From assembly GCA_963847945.1 (NCBI GenBank), contig CAWKBX010000004.1, positions 434,001-498,000 on the forward strand: a stretch of 64,000 nt of DNA. Reading direction: 5' to 3'. Made by a program: the position numbers and the translations under genes. A model generated the notes under the pieces. It was not told where the DNA came from, did not search any database, and saw only the letters and a program-made list of their open reading frames with translations. This stretch comes from JANMJD01 sp963847945 (GTDB taxonomy: Bacteria > Actinomycetota > Acidimicrobiia > Acidimicrobiales > Ilumatobacteraceae). Shown here one piece after another: positions 16,375 through 24,899 of the stretch (positions are counted from its first letter, which is position 1; each line of letters begins with the position of its first letter).

Positions 16375-16644
16375 ATGCTTGTACGCGCGCTGTGGCTGAA
16401 CGGCACGGTCGGAGTCGGCAAAACAACGCCACGCCTCGTCAGGATCGTCGCTTCAGTGCAGGAGATCGAGCATCGCCTCCGTGCTCGGCACGGACGAGGC
16501 GACGGGTCAGGCCTTCACCGGCACCTTGAACGCGCCCCTGAGCTCAACGAAATCCTCAACGCCGGTGATTTGTCGATGACGATCGTCGACAGCAGCGACA
16601 CACCACTGGCCACCGTCAAGGCAGTCGCAGCAGCGATTGGGTAG
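16375..16644 (+). pseudogene. P-loop kinase-like protein with the middle missing
   Basis: 89 residues that join the two ends of a small P-loop (shikimate/adenylylsulfate-kinase-like) protein. The beginning ALWLNGTVGVGKTT is a clear Walker A. The end, IEHRLRARHGRGDGSGLHRHLERAPELNEIL, resembles the C-terminal lid and helix of the same family. The substrate-binding and Walker B middle (roughly 80-100 residues in relatives) is absent, and the join stays in frame. GAGAAT lies 6 nt before the ATG, so the promoter survives. Either an internal deletion or a collapsed assembly; not expected to be active. Confidence 0.65.
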
Positions 16645-16779
16645 CCACTGGTCGGGCCGGCCTCCAGTTGACGAGGTCGTACACGCGGCCTCTCCGACTC
16701 GATGTCGAGACAGGACCGTGTGGCACCGGCATCCAGGGCGAGGCGACCACGCAAGTAGGTGCGGTCGCTTCGGCGTTGA

Positions 16780-17262
16780 TCAAGTCAGGTCGATCAGACC
16801 TCCGGAGACCGGCTCGAACCCGCAGGCGTCGATGTAGAACGATCGCAGATCGTCATCGAACCCGACATGCAGATGCTCACACCCGGCCGCGCGAGCTCCG
16901 TCGCGTGCGGCCCGGACCACCGCAACACCAACGCCTTGGTTGCGGTAGTCGGCGTCGACCATGACGTCTTCGATGAAGGCGTGCACGAGCCCGTCCCAGA
17001 GCACGTTGACGAATCCGACGGGCAGGCCGCGATGGATGGCCACGAACGGGCAGATCCTGCTGTCCGCCGACAACCGATCGATGGGTCGGGGGCCGTCTGA
17101 TCGTCGTGCGACTCCAACTGCTGTGACGCTGCTCGCAGAACTCGACTCATCGGTTTTCTGCACCTGAACCGCGTTTGCCGCGGCGCAAAAGTCCTGGTAG
17201 ATCGCTACGAGAGCAATCGGATCGGACGGATCGATCCGAAGTTGCGATTGCTCAGCGCCCAA
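16780..17262 (-). CDS. GNAT-family N-acetyltransferase (start uncertain)
   Basis: The C-terminal 90 residues are a standard GNAT core: FVAIHRGLPVGFVNVLWDG, IEDVMVDADYRNQGVGVAVV (the acetyl-CoA pyrophosphate loop, here YRNQGVG), and FYIDACGFEPVSGGLIDL at the end. The N-terminal part is less typical and the frame stays open into the preceding gene. I placed the start at a TTG (17262) overlapping the end of the phosphotransferase gene, but a start further in is possible. Substrate unknown. Downstream partner of the phosphotransferase gene on the same strand. Confidence 0.7.
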   Translation of the reverse strand: MGAEQSQLRIDPSDPIALVAIYQDFCAAANAVQVQKTDESSSASSVTAVGVARRSDGPRPIDRLSADSRICPFVAIHRGLPVGFVNVLWDGLVHAFIEDVMVDADYRNQGVGVAVVRAARDGARAAGCEHLHVGFDDDLRSFYIDACGFEPVSGGLIDLT

Positions 17263-18067
17263 CAAGGGCCCCGTGGTGGTAGTCGAGCCACGTGCGTGAA
17301 CGGCGGTTCTGCTCGGGGTACCCGCTGTCCCACACCGCGATGTACATCGCTTGGCCGGCATCGGCGCGGGCCTTCATCGTGACCATCGCTCGATCGAGAA
17401 ACTCGCCGGCATGCACCACAACGGCGGCCCGCTGCGTAGCAGTGAGTTCGTGGGCGTCGCAGAAGCGGTGGAATCGGCCGACGAGATCGAGCCCGGCGCG
17501 AGCGTCGGCAATATCGGATGGCTCCTTGAACGGCACCCAGTGCCGACAGGCAATGGCAATGTCGAGCAGCGGGTCGTTGGGCGCGGCGAAGTCGAAGTCG
17601 ATGAACCCGACGGCTCGACCGTCGCGAACCACGACATTCTCGACGCACAGATCGTTGTGGCAGACGATCGAGTCGGCCGCCGGTTCGGGCAGATTGGCGC
17701 GGTCCCACACCGCACCCGGCGGCTCGACGAAGCCGTGAGCGGCGCGGTGCATCGACCGTTGGAGCTCGGCGACGCTGACCAGCAGGTCATCGTCGGCGAC
17801 CCAGTCGGGAAACGGAGGGATCCCGACGTCGCCGTCGAGCCACGACAGGATGTCGCGCCCCGCAGCATCGGTACCGAGCGGGCGCGGCGCGGCGGCGAAG
17901 CCCCGATCAGCCAGGTGACCGAGGAACACGTTGACCGACGTGGTGTGCGGGCGGTGGGGCCGGCGGACGGTCTGACCGACCCGAACGACCATGCCGCCCG
18001 AGCCCATCCCGCCGGCGAGAGGGACTTCGACGTCGTCGGTCGCGTCGGGGTCGTCAGCGGCCGGCAT
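17252..18067 (-). CDS. APH/choline-kinase-family phosphotransferase
   Basis: 271-residue kinase-fold protein. The catalytic Brenner motif is CHNDLCVENVVV (about residues 136-147), followed by the metal-binding Asp in GFIDFDFA (about 154-161) and a GRFHRFCDAH helix. The N-lobe is short (GGMGSGGMVVRVGQTVRRP) with R-V as the beta-3 strand. Members phosphorylate aminoglycosides, choline, amino sugars or similar alcohols. Nothing here identifies the substrate. Its first codons overlap the end of the aldo/keto reductase gene by 14 bp, and its stop overlaps the acetyltransferase, so the three are probably co-transcribed. Confidence 0.85.
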   Translation of the reverse strand: MPAADDPDATDDVEVPLAGGMGSGGMVVRVGQTVRRPHRPHTTSVNVFLGHLADRGFAAAPRPLGTDAAGRDILSWLDGDVGIPPFPDWVADDDLLVSVAELQRSMHRAAHGFVEPPGAVWDRANLPEPAADSIVCHNDLCVENVVVRDGRAVGFIDFDFAAPNDPLLDIAIACRHWVPFKEPSDIADARAGLDLVGRFHRFCDAHELTATQRAAVVVHAGEFLDRAMVTMKARADAGQAMYIAVWDSGYPEQNRRSRTWLDYHHGALVGR

Positions 18068-19049
18068 CGCCGAATCGGTACTCGTGGGTCAGCTCGTCGA
18101 GGGTCGCCTTCAGCTCCGGGTCGATCGGTTGGGTCACCGCGGCGACTGCGTCGGCGAGGTGCTCCGGGCGTGACGCCCCGACGATCGGGGAGGTGATCGC
18201 CGGGTTGGCGAGCACCCACGAGTGCGCCAGTTGGGCAAGGCTGATGCCGGCCTCGTTGGCGATCACTTTGAGGGTTTCGACGGCGGAGAACATCTGATCG
18301 TGCCAGTACCGTTCGCGGTAGCGCTGGCCCTGGTTACCGGCGGCGAAGCGGGTGCCATCGGCGGTGTCGTCGGGTCGGTGCTTGCCCGATAGGAACCCGC
18401 CGGCCAAGGGGTTGTACGGAATCACGGCGACGTTCTCTTCCACACACAGCGGGAACATCTCGCGCTCCATCTCACGAAACAGCAGGTTGTAGCGGGGTTG
18501 GACGCTCTCGAACCGCACGGTGCCGAGCACTTCGGAACGGCCGATCGACCGGGCCAGTTGATAGGCGACGACGTTCGAGCAGCCGACGTAGCGCACCTTG
18601 CCCTGCCGCACGACGTCATCCATTGCCCCGAGCGTCTCGTCGATCGGGGTCTCGGGGTCCCAGAAATGGATCTGGAACAGATCGAGATGGTCGGTCTGCA
18701 ATCGGCCCAAGGCGACGTCGACGGCGCGAATGATGTTGTGCCGGGAGTTGCCCGACTCCCATCGGCGTTTGCCGGTCGGGGCGAAGCACTTGGTCGCCAC
18801 GATGATGTCGTCACGCAGGTTGCGATCAGCCATCCAGGCGCCGATGATCTCCTCGGTCCGACCTTGGGCGGCCGGGTAGCCGCCGGGGGGATACATGTCG
18901 GCGGTATCGAAGAACGTGATCCCGGCCTCGTAGGCGGCGTCCATGATGGCGAACGAGGCGTCCTGGTCGGTCTGATGCCCGAAGGTCATCGTGCCGAGGC
19001 ACAGGCGGGAGACTTGCAGGCCGGTACGCCCGAAACGGATGTGTTGCAC
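18054..19049 (-). CDS. Aldo/keto reductase
   Basis: 331-residue NADPH-dependent (beta/alpha)8 oxidoreductase. It begins VQHIRFGRTGLQVSRLCLGTMTFG and carries the tetrad: Asp in DTADMYPPGG (with Tyr four residues on), Lys in VATKCF, and His in LDLFQIHFWD. The cofactor-binding end reads SPIVGASRPEHLADAV. An upstream in-frame ATG (19094) would add 15 unlike residues. GTG 19049 is preferred because TAACGT stands 7 nt before it. Leads a run of three overlapping genes. Confidence 0.92.
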   Translation of the reverse strand: MQHIRFGRTGLQVSRLCLGTMTFGHQTDQDASFAIMDAAYEAGITFFDTADMYPPGGYPAAQGRTEEIIGAWMADRNLRDDIIVATKCFAPTGKRRWESGNSRHNIIRAVDVALGRLQTDHLDLFQIHFWDPETPIDETLGAMDDVVRQGKVRYVGCSNVVAYQLARSIGRSEVLGTVRFESVQPRYNLLFREMEREMFPLCVEENVAVIPYNPLAGGFLSGKHRPDDTADGTRFAAGNQGQRYRERYWHDQMFSAVETLKVIANEAGISLAQLAHSWVLANPAITSPIVGASRPEHLADAVAAVTQPIDPELKATLDELTHEYRFGDAGR

Positions 19050-19056
19050 GCGGGCG

Positions 19057-19062
19057 ACGTTA
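19057..19062 (-). promoter_or_regulatory. -10 TAACGT before the aldo/keto reductase
   Basis: TAACGT on the minus strand, 7 nt before GTG 19049. It decides the start codon of the reductase. Confidence 0.45.
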
Positions 19063-19140
19063 CTCCCGGCGGGCTCGTCCGGCGGATGCCCCATCGTCTG
19101 GTTTCCGAGTGAGGCTTCGTCGCTGCCTGTCGGACTCTGC

Positions 19141-19146
19141 GACGAT
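19141..19146 (+). promoter_or_regulatory. -10 GACGAT before the EamA gene
   Basis: GACGAT within CTCTGCGACGAT, 6 nt before GTG 19153. The same CTGCGAC phrase precedes the M81 and quinone oxidoreductase genes. Confidence 0.45.
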
Positions 19147-19152
19147 CGCGTG

Positions 19153-19993
19153 GTGTCGGCCCTGCTTGCTCTTGCCTGTGCCGTGGTCTACGGAGTCGCC
19201 GACTACTCGGGCGGGCGAGCGACCCGCACCGCGGGGAGTTTCGCGGTCGCGCTGCTCGGCCAGGCTGCGGGATTGGTGGTGGTGCTCGTCGCGCTGCCGT
19301 TGTTCGGTGATCCGTCTCCACCCTGGCGTGACTGGGTGTGGGGCGCGCTGGGGGGTTTGGGTGGCGTGGCCGGAATCGTCGGCTTCTACCACGCCATGGC
19401 GCACGGGGCGATGACGGTGGTCGCGCCTCTTGCTGCGGTGGTCTGCGCCGGCTTGCCGGTGATCGTCGGACTCGTGCAGGGCGAACGGCCCGGGGCGGTC
19501 ACGCTGATCGGCATCTCGGTCGCGCTGGTTGGAGTCGCTCTGATCAGCGGACTGGGGGGCCGACCGGCGATACCGACGTCTCGGGCGATGATGGCGCTGG
19601 CCGCATTCGGCGGCGGCGGCTTCGCCCTGTCGTTCATCTGCCTCGGCGAGGTACAAGCCCCGGGGCTCTGGCCGCTGCTCGCCTTTCGGCTGGTCTCGAT
19701 CGTGGCGGTTGCGTCGGTCGGCGCCGTGGCTGGTACGTCGTTGGTGGTGAACCGGGCGGCGCGGCCGATCACGATGGTCGGCGGCGGACTCGATATGACC
19801 GCCAACATGCTGTACCTGCTGGCGGTGCGCCAGGGGATGCTGAGCGTGGTGTCGGCGTTGGCCGCGCTCTTACCCGGTGTCGACCGTGGTGTTGGCCTTC
19901 CGCCTCGATGGCGAGCGGGTCTCCAAGGCGCAGGGTTGGGGAATGTTGGCCGTGGCGACCGCGTTGGCATTGGTCGCCTTCGGCCGGGTTTGA
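19153..19993 (+). CDS. EamA/DMT-superfamily transporter (one frameshift)
   Basis: 279 residues after removal of one base. About ten hydrophobic segments arranged as two EamA halves: LLALACAVVYGVADYSGG at the start, YHAMAHGAMTVVAPLAAVVCAGLPVIVG closing the first half, and ANMLYLLAVRQGMLSVVSALAALYP in the second. The frame slips by +1 near 19866-19870 (ctcttaccc). In the new frame the protein finishes VSTVVLAFRLDGERVSKAQGWG and ends FGRV with the stop at 19993. Probably an exporter of a small metabolite; substrate not readable. The break looks like a sequence error. Confidence 0.85.
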
Positions 19994-20030
19994 GCGGTGA
20001 ATATTGCTCTTGGTGGCCGAACGGTTACCG

Positions 20031-20058
20031 CTACCCAAATTCCGTAGACACTGGGTAG
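20031..20058. terminator. Hairpin between convergent EamA and SGNH genes
   Basis: CTACCCA (20031-20037) pairs with TGGGTAG (20052-20058), a 7-bp stem with a 14-nt loop, in the gap between two genes that end toward each other. Confidence 0.4.
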
Positions 20059-20139
20059 GTCGCCGTTCCCGCTAGGCACCTTTATTCAAGTAAGGACGAC
20101 CGCGCACGGGGGTGTTCTTGAGGAACGTGACCGCGTGGT

Positions 20140-20853
20140 CTACGGGGCAACCGGAAACCGGGTAATTGCGTCGGCGAGCACGGTGGCGAACCGCTCCTCG
20201 CCGTGATCGGTGAGGTGAATGCCGTCGGGGCCGAGCACATCGGTCTCTGCGGTCACGGTCTCGCTCCAGTGGATGACGGCATGGCAGCCGAGTCGGGAGA
20301 CCTCGTCGACGGCGAGAAGCCCGAAGCCGTTGGTGAGATCGATGGCCGCGGGGGCGACGGGCGCCGTGACCGCCGGAAGCACCCAGGCAATGCAGGCGTC
20401 ACGGCCGATCGTGTCGAGCAGTTCGACGATGTCGGAGCGCATCTCGTCGAGGGGCCGCTGGGCGAACGCGGCGTCGTTGGTGCCCAACTCGATGATCCAC
20501 CATGCCGGGTTGAGCAGCGCCAGGTCGGCGACGCGGCCGGTACCGGTGTCGGCGACGAAGGGCTCGGCGATGGTCCGACCGACGAACGCATCGACCGTGA
20601 GCTGCGGCAGCGCTTCGGTGAGGGCGTCGCGGGATTGCTCGGCGAGTGAGTCGCCGAGCAGCACCATGCCCCCGCCGATGTCGACGGGGGCGCTGGGAGG
20701 GGCCGGATCGAGGCTGATCGTCTGGAGCGTTTGCGTGCGGGCGGCGCCGGGGCCGCACGCAGCCAATGCGGGGGCAACCGAAAACGTGAGGGCAACGGCA
20801 AGCACCCGGTATCGAGACAGCACCCCCACACTCTGCCGTGTAGCGGGACGCAT
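20140..20853 (-). CDS. SGNH/GDSL hydrolase, predicted lipoprotein
   Basis: About 237 residues. The N-terminus is a lipoprotein signal (RYRVLAVALTFSVAPALAAC, lipobox LAAC). The SGNH blocks follow in order: block I VLLGDSLAEQS, block III ELGTNDAAF, and block V DGIHLTDHG with the catalytic Asp/His. Block II Gly is less clear (FVGRTI). Such proteins are esterases, acyltransferases or cell-wall-sugar deacetylases at the membrane surface. ATG 20853 is chosen; a GTG at the LSRYR position also fits. Confidence 0.85.
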   Translation of the reverse strand: MRPATRQSVGVLSRYRVLAVALTFSVAPALAACGPGAARTQTLQTISLDPAPPSAPVDIGGGMVLLGDSLAEQSRDALTEALPQLTVDAFVGRTIAEPFVADTGTGRVADLALLNPAWWIIELGTNDAAFAQRPLDEMRSDIVELLDTIGRDACIAWVLPAVTAPVAPAAIDLTNGFGLLAVDEVSRLGCHAVIHWSETVTAETDVLGPDGIHLTDHGEERFATVLADAITRFPVAP

Positions 20854-20970
20854 CACGAGGCACGCAAGATCTGGGGCGGGTCGGCGGCGGAATTGCACCT
20901 CGAGTACTCGACATCAGCAGTGGGGAGTGGTTCACTGTGGGAGTTGAACGCCGTCGAGAATGAGGTTGAG

Positions 20971-22758
20971 ATGTCACGAGATGCGAGATCGCGTCGCCGT
21001 TTGCTGATCATCGGTTGTGTGGGTAGTGCTGCGCTGCTCATCGGAGCCGGTACCGCGGTCGGATCGCCTCCGCCCGTGCCGGAGCCCGCCCCAGCGGCGG
21101 TGTTTGCGGCACCGGCGGGGGATTTGATGGTGTTGCAGGTGTCGGCGCCGAACATGAGTGTGCAGGAACTCGCCGATTACCTGCAGGCGAACGGCTTCGA
21201 TCTCCTCGAAGCCCGATCGGGGAACGCCCTGCTGGTCCAGGGCGATGAGGTCACCGTCGCCGCGCTGCAGGCCGCCGGGTTGCGGGTGAAGCCGCAGGAG
21301 CGATTGACCCCGGCCCCGCGGCGGGCGCCCGCCGGTGCACAAGGAGCGGAACTGGCGGCGGCCGCCACGTTCTTCGGTGGCTACACGTCGATCAGCCAGA
21401 TCGAGACCAACCTGGCAGCCACCGCGACCGTGTATCCCGCGTTGACCCGGTTGATCGACTTCGGTGACTCGTGGCGCAAGGTCAATGGCCGCCCGGGCGC
21501 ACATGATCTATGGGCGATGTGCATCACCAACGTGCAGGCGGGCGACTGCGCGCTGACGCCTGGCTCGACCAAGCCGCGGTTGTTGGTGATGGCCTCGATC
21601 CATGCCCGGGAGCTGACCACCTCGGAAGTCGCGATGAAGCTGATCAGCGAGCTGACCAGCAAGTACGGCGTCGACCCCGAGATCACCTCGATCCTCGACT
21701 CGACCGAGGTGTGGGTGGCCCCCGACGTCAACCCGGACGGGAGAGACATCGTCGAACTCGGCGGTACGGCCCCGTACCTGCAGCGCAAGAACGCCGACGA
21801 CGTGAGCGGGGGAGCGTGCAGCAATCCCCCCACCGCGTCGAACCAGGCGGGGGTTGATCTCAATCGCAACAACCCGTTCAAGTACGGCGGCACTGGCACG
21901 AGCGCCAATCCGTGCGACCAGACGTATCGCGGCGTCGGCTCGGCGTCGGAGCCCGAAACCCAAGCGCTCACCCAACTGTTCGGCCAACTCTTCGCCGACG
22001 CCAAGGGCCCGAATGACACCGACGCCGCCCCGTTGACGACACCCGGGGCGCTGGTCACGCTGCACAGCTACTCGAATCTGGTGCTGTTGCCGTGGGGCTG
22101 GACGACGACCAAGGCGCCCAACGACGCCGGGTTGCGGGCCATGGCCTTCCGGATGTCGTACTACAACGGCTACAAGACGGGCACCGGCCCCGAGATTCTC
22201 TACGGCACGACCGGCACCACCGACGACTTCTCCTACGGCACGCTCGGCGTCGCCAGCTTCACCTTCGAGATCGGGCCGTCGAGCGGGACCTGCAGTGGCT
22301 TCACCCCGGCGTTCACCTGTCAGGCGAACTTCTGGACGCTGAACGGTCCGGCGCTGTTGCAGGCGGCCAAGCTCGCACGTCAGCCCTACACGATGTCGCT
22401 CGGACCCACCACCCGCACCGCCGCGGTGTCGGCAGTGTCCGTCGCGGCGGGCACCAGCGTGACGTTGTCGGCAAGTGCGAATGACAACGCGATGGGCTCG
22501 GCGGCCGGCAGTGTCGGGCGCCCGGCGACGCAGCGAATCGCCGCGGCCGAGTACTACCGCGACGTCGCCCCGTGGAACGGCGGCACCCCGGTGGCGATGA
22601 CCGCCACCGACGGCCGATTCAACTCGACGACCGAGGCGGTCCGGGCGACGGTTTCGACGACCGGATGGTCGGTCGGTCGGCACACCATTTGGGTGCGTTC
22701 ACAGGATCTCAGCGGCAACTGGGGGCCGACGCAGGCCGTCTTCCTGACGGTGACCTGA
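20971..22758 (+). CDS. Secreted M14-family zinc carboxypeptidase
   Basis: 595 residues starting MSRDARSRRRLLIIGCVG, with a signal segment to about residue 35 (GTAVG). The catalytic domain (about 130-470) has the zinc ligands HARE (in ASIHARELTTSE) and the later His in TLHSYSNLVLLPWG. It also has the substrate-binding DLNRN and the general-base Glu in FTFEIGPSSG. A C-terminal Ig-like domain (about 490-595, HTIWVRSQDLSGNWGP) follows. Acts outside the cell on peptides or cell-wall material. ATG 20971 is used because everything upstream in this frame is not protein-like. Confidence 0.92.
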   Translation: MSRDARSRRRLLIIGCVGSAALLIGAGTAVGSPPPVPEPAPAAVFAAPAGDLMVLQVSAPNMSVQELADYLQANGFDLLEARSGNALLVQGDEVTVAALQAAGLRVKPQERLTPAPRRAPAGAQGAELAAAATFFGGYTSISQIETNLAATATVYPALTRLIDFGDSWRKVNGRPGAHDLWAMCITNVQAGDCALTPGSTKPRLLVMASIHARELTTSEVAMKLISELTSKYGVDPEITSILDSTEVWVAPDVNPDGRDIVELGGTAPYLQRKNADDVSGGACSNPPTASNQAGVDLNRNNPFKYGGTGTSANPCDQTYRGVGSASEPETQALTQLFGQLFADAKGPNDTDAAPLTTPGALVTLHSYSNLVLLPWGWTTTKAPNDAGLRAMAFRMSYYNGYKTGTGPEILYGTTGTTDDFSYGTLGVASFTFEIGPSSGTCSGFTPAFTCQANFWTLNGPALLQAAKLARQPYTMSLGPTTRTAAVSAVSVAAGTSVTLSASANDNAMGSAAGSVGRPATQRIAAAEYYRDVAPWNGGTPVAMTATDGRFNSTTEAVRATVSTTGWSVGRHTIWVRSQDLSGNWGPTQAVFLTVT

Positions 22759-22782
22759 GGTCGTGCGGCCTTCCTCGTCGAT

Positions 22783-23883
22783 TCAGCGGGGAAGGCCGAG
22801 GACCCGTTCGCCGAGGATGTTGCGCATCACGTTCGAAGTGCCGCCCATGATCGTGTAGCCGGGGGCGTAGACGACGCCGTGGGTGACGTCGCTCCACAGG
22901 GTTGCCTCGGGGCCGAGCACGCGGGCGACGAAGTTGGCGACGCGGACCTGGTGTTCGGTGCAGAAGCACTTCGTCGCCGCCGAAAAGCCCTTGGGGGCCT
23001 GGCGGAGCACTTCGCGGATCACCAGGATCCGCCCGATGCGGTACGCCGTCTCGAGAGCGGCCATCTCCTGGCGGATGAGCGGATCGCTGGTGTCGGCCCG
23101 ATCGGCAGCGATCTTGTACAGCGCGTAGTTCGACACGAGCCGGTCGATGCCGCCGCGCTCGTGCTCCAACTGGGCCATCGTCTGCTTGAACGCGCCGCCC
23201 TCGGTCCCGACCAGATTGGCAACCGGCACCCGTACGTCGGTATAGAACACCTCGCAGAAGTGGCTGTTGGTCGTCATGTCCTTGATCGGGCGAACCTCGA
23301 TGCCAGGGGTATCCATCGGAACGATGATCTCGGAGATTCCGGCATGTGGCGGGCCGTCGGCGCGGGTGCGACAGATGAGGTAGCAGTACTGCGAGACGGC
23401 CCCGAACGAGGTCCAGATCTTCTGGCCGTTGATCACGAAGTGGTCGCCGTCGCGCTCGGCGCGGGTTTGCAAGCTGGCCAGGTCGCTGCCCGCGTTCGGC
23501 TCCGACATGCCGATGCACCAGGTCGTTTCACCGCTGACGATGCCCGGCAAGAACTCGGCCTTCTGATCGGGCGTGCCGTAGTTGATCAGCGATGGCCCCA
23601 TCTGGCGGTCGGCGAACCAGCTGGCCGCGATCGGTGCGCCGGCGGCGATCATCTCCTCGCCGACGATCAGACGCTCGATCGCCGGCCGGGCCGGACCGCT
23701 GTACGGATTGTCGGGCCACGTCATCCCGATCCAGCCATTGTCAGCGAGAGTGCGGGAGAACTCCTTGGAGAACCCGTTGATCCACGAGTCGTTGCTGCGG
23801 CCGTATCTGGCGACCCCCTCGGCGGCCACTGCGGCGGCTCGCTGACGAAGGGCGACTAGCTCTGGGCTCCACTCAAAATCCAT
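22783..23883 (-). CDS. Acyl-CoA dehydrogenase family protein
   Basis: 366-residue FAD enzyme of fatty-acid/steroid-type oxidation. Seen: the N-terminal helical domain; the FAD-binding middle WCIGMSEPNAGSDLASLQTRAERDGDHFVINGQKIWTSF; and the C-terminal helices ending YAPGYTIMGGTSNVMRNILGERVLGLPR, with the RNILGE-type end. The catalytic Glu cannot be fixed by eye. The smaller size and sequence style fit the actinobacterial FadE classes. ATG 23883 chosen because TACGAT lies 8 nt before it on the minus strand. Divergent from the NlpC/P60 gene, with a palindrome in the shared gap. Confidence 0.92.
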   Translation of the reverse strand: MDFEWSPELVALRQRAAAVAAEGVARYGRSNDSWINGFSKEFSRTLADNGWIGMTWPDNPYSGPARPAIERLIVGEEMIAAGAPIAASWFADRQMGPSLINYGTPDQKAEFLPGIVSGETTWCIGMSEPNAGSDLASLQTRAERDGDHFVINGQKIWTSFGAVSQYCYLICRTRADGPPHAGISEIIVPMDTPGIEVRPIKDMTTNSHFCEVFYTDVRVPVANLVGTEGGAFKQTMAQLEHERGGIDRLVSNYALYKIAADRADTSDPLIRQEMAALETAYRIGRILVIREVLRQAPKGFSAATKCFCTEHQVRVANFVARVLGPEATLWSDVTHGVVYAPGYTIMGGTSNVMRNILGERVLGLPR

Positions 23884-23891
23884 CGCCACAG

Positions 23892-23897
23892 ATCGTA
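23892..23897 (-). promoter_or_regulatory. -10 TACGAT before the acyl-CoA dehydrogenase
   Basis: TACGAT on the minus strand, 8 nt before ATG 23883 and without an SD. Confidence 0.45.
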
Positions 23898-23992
23898 CGT
23901 GGGAGAGCCGCCGGCAGCCCAGATGGCCTGGCCTCGTCGGTCGCGTTCGGGAACCGGTCGAGATGTAGCAGACTGCGTTGGGCGTTCAGAAT

Positions 23993-24007
23993 TGGTCAAG
24001 ATGACCA
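23993..24007. promoter_or_regulatory. Palindrome TGGTCA-AGA-TGACCA in a divergent promoter region
   Basis: Perfect 6-bp inverted repeat with a 3-nt centre, 25 bp before the GTG of the NlpC/P60 gene, in the gap shared with the acyl-CoA dehydrogenase gene. Its size suits a TetR- or GntR-type dimeric repressor. Confidence 0.4.
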
Positions 24008-24032
24008 CTGGAGTAAGCCGAGGAGTAGTTAC

Positions 24033-24806
24033 GTGAGCATGCTCGACGACATCATCGCCATCGGCCGGTCGCAGTTCGGCAAGCCGTATCGGTTCGGTGG
24101 GGCGTGGAACGCCAGCGATCCGAACCCGCCGTTCTTCGACTGCTCGGAGTTCACCGAGTGGGTGTGCCTGCGGGCCGGTGCCCCGGTGCGGCTCGCTGAG
24201 GCGTCGTTTCTGCAGTACTGGCAGTGCAAGAACGCCGGGCGGGTCATCTCGGTCGAGCAGGCGATCGTCACCAAGGGGGCGTTGCTGTTCTCATTCCGGT
24301 CGGCGGCCGGCCCGGTAGAACCGCCGCGTACCGATGCAGCCGCCAGCGCGATGCTCGTGCGTCGTCACGTGGCGTTCTCCGCTGGCAACGGCCGCACAGT
24401 TGAGGCGATGGGTACCGACTTCGGGGTGCGCGAGGGGCCAGCGACGACCGACCGGTTCACCCACGGCGGGTTGATTCCCGGCGTGAGCTACTCGGGCGGG
24501 ACGCCGCCCCCGCCGCCCCCTCCAGCAGGAGGCATCCCCGGTCGATTCCGACCGCGACCCGATCTGCCCTGGCTGCAAAAGGGGGCGATCAACGACCGGG
24601 TCAAGGAACTGCAGTTCTTACTGATCTTCCTCGGGGCCTCGGAATTGGCGGGATGGGGTGCGACCGGCAAGTTCGGCGACGTCACCGTTCGGGCGGTACG
24701 CGCCTTCCAGCAGCGGGTGAAAGATGAGTACAGCCCGTCGATGGTCGTCGATGGGTTCGTCGGGCCGACGACCTGGGGTTGGCTCTACGCCTACGCTGGG
24801 CAATAG
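24033..24806 (+). CDS. NlpC/P60-like hydrolase with C-terminal peptidoglycan-binding domain
   Basis: 257 residues. The NlpC/P60-type domain has Cys37 in FFDCSEFTEWV and His112 in RRHVAFSAGNGR. A poly-Pro linker (about 157-164) leads to a PG_binding_1 domain (about 175-255: WLQKGAINDRVKELQFLLIFLG, FGDVTVRAVRAFQQRV, VDGFVGPTTWGWL). The odd point is the lack of any signal peptide or membrane anchor, so export is unexplained. Start GTG 24033 is set by GAGGAG seven nt upstream. Could act in cell-wall turnover or be a lysin-type protein. Confidence 0.8.
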   Translation: MSMLDDIIAIGRSQFGKPYRFGGAWNASDPNPPFFDCSEFTEWVCLRAGAPVRLAEASFLQYWQCKNAGRVISVEQAIVTKGALLFSFRSAAGPVEPPRTDAAASAMLVRRHVAFSAGNGRTVEAMGTDFGVREGPATTDRFTHGGLIPGVSYSGGTPPPPPPPAGGIPGRFRPRPDLPWLQKGAINDRVKELQFLLIFLGASELAGWGATGKFGDVTVRAVRAFQQRVKDEYSPSMVVDGFVGPTTWGWLYAYAGQ

Positions 24807-24887
24807 CTGAGCCCACCCTCTCTGGCAGCGACGGCTGCCAACCCGCCAGCTGGCAGCCCACACCCGTGCGGACCCGCTCCGGTCTGC

Positions 24888-24893
24888 GACGAT
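24888..24893 (+). promoter_or_regulatory. -10 GACGAT before the M81 gene
   Basis: GACGAT in GTCTGCGACGAT, 6 nt before ATG 24900, no SD. Confidence 0.45.
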
Positions 24894-24899
24894 GCCACC

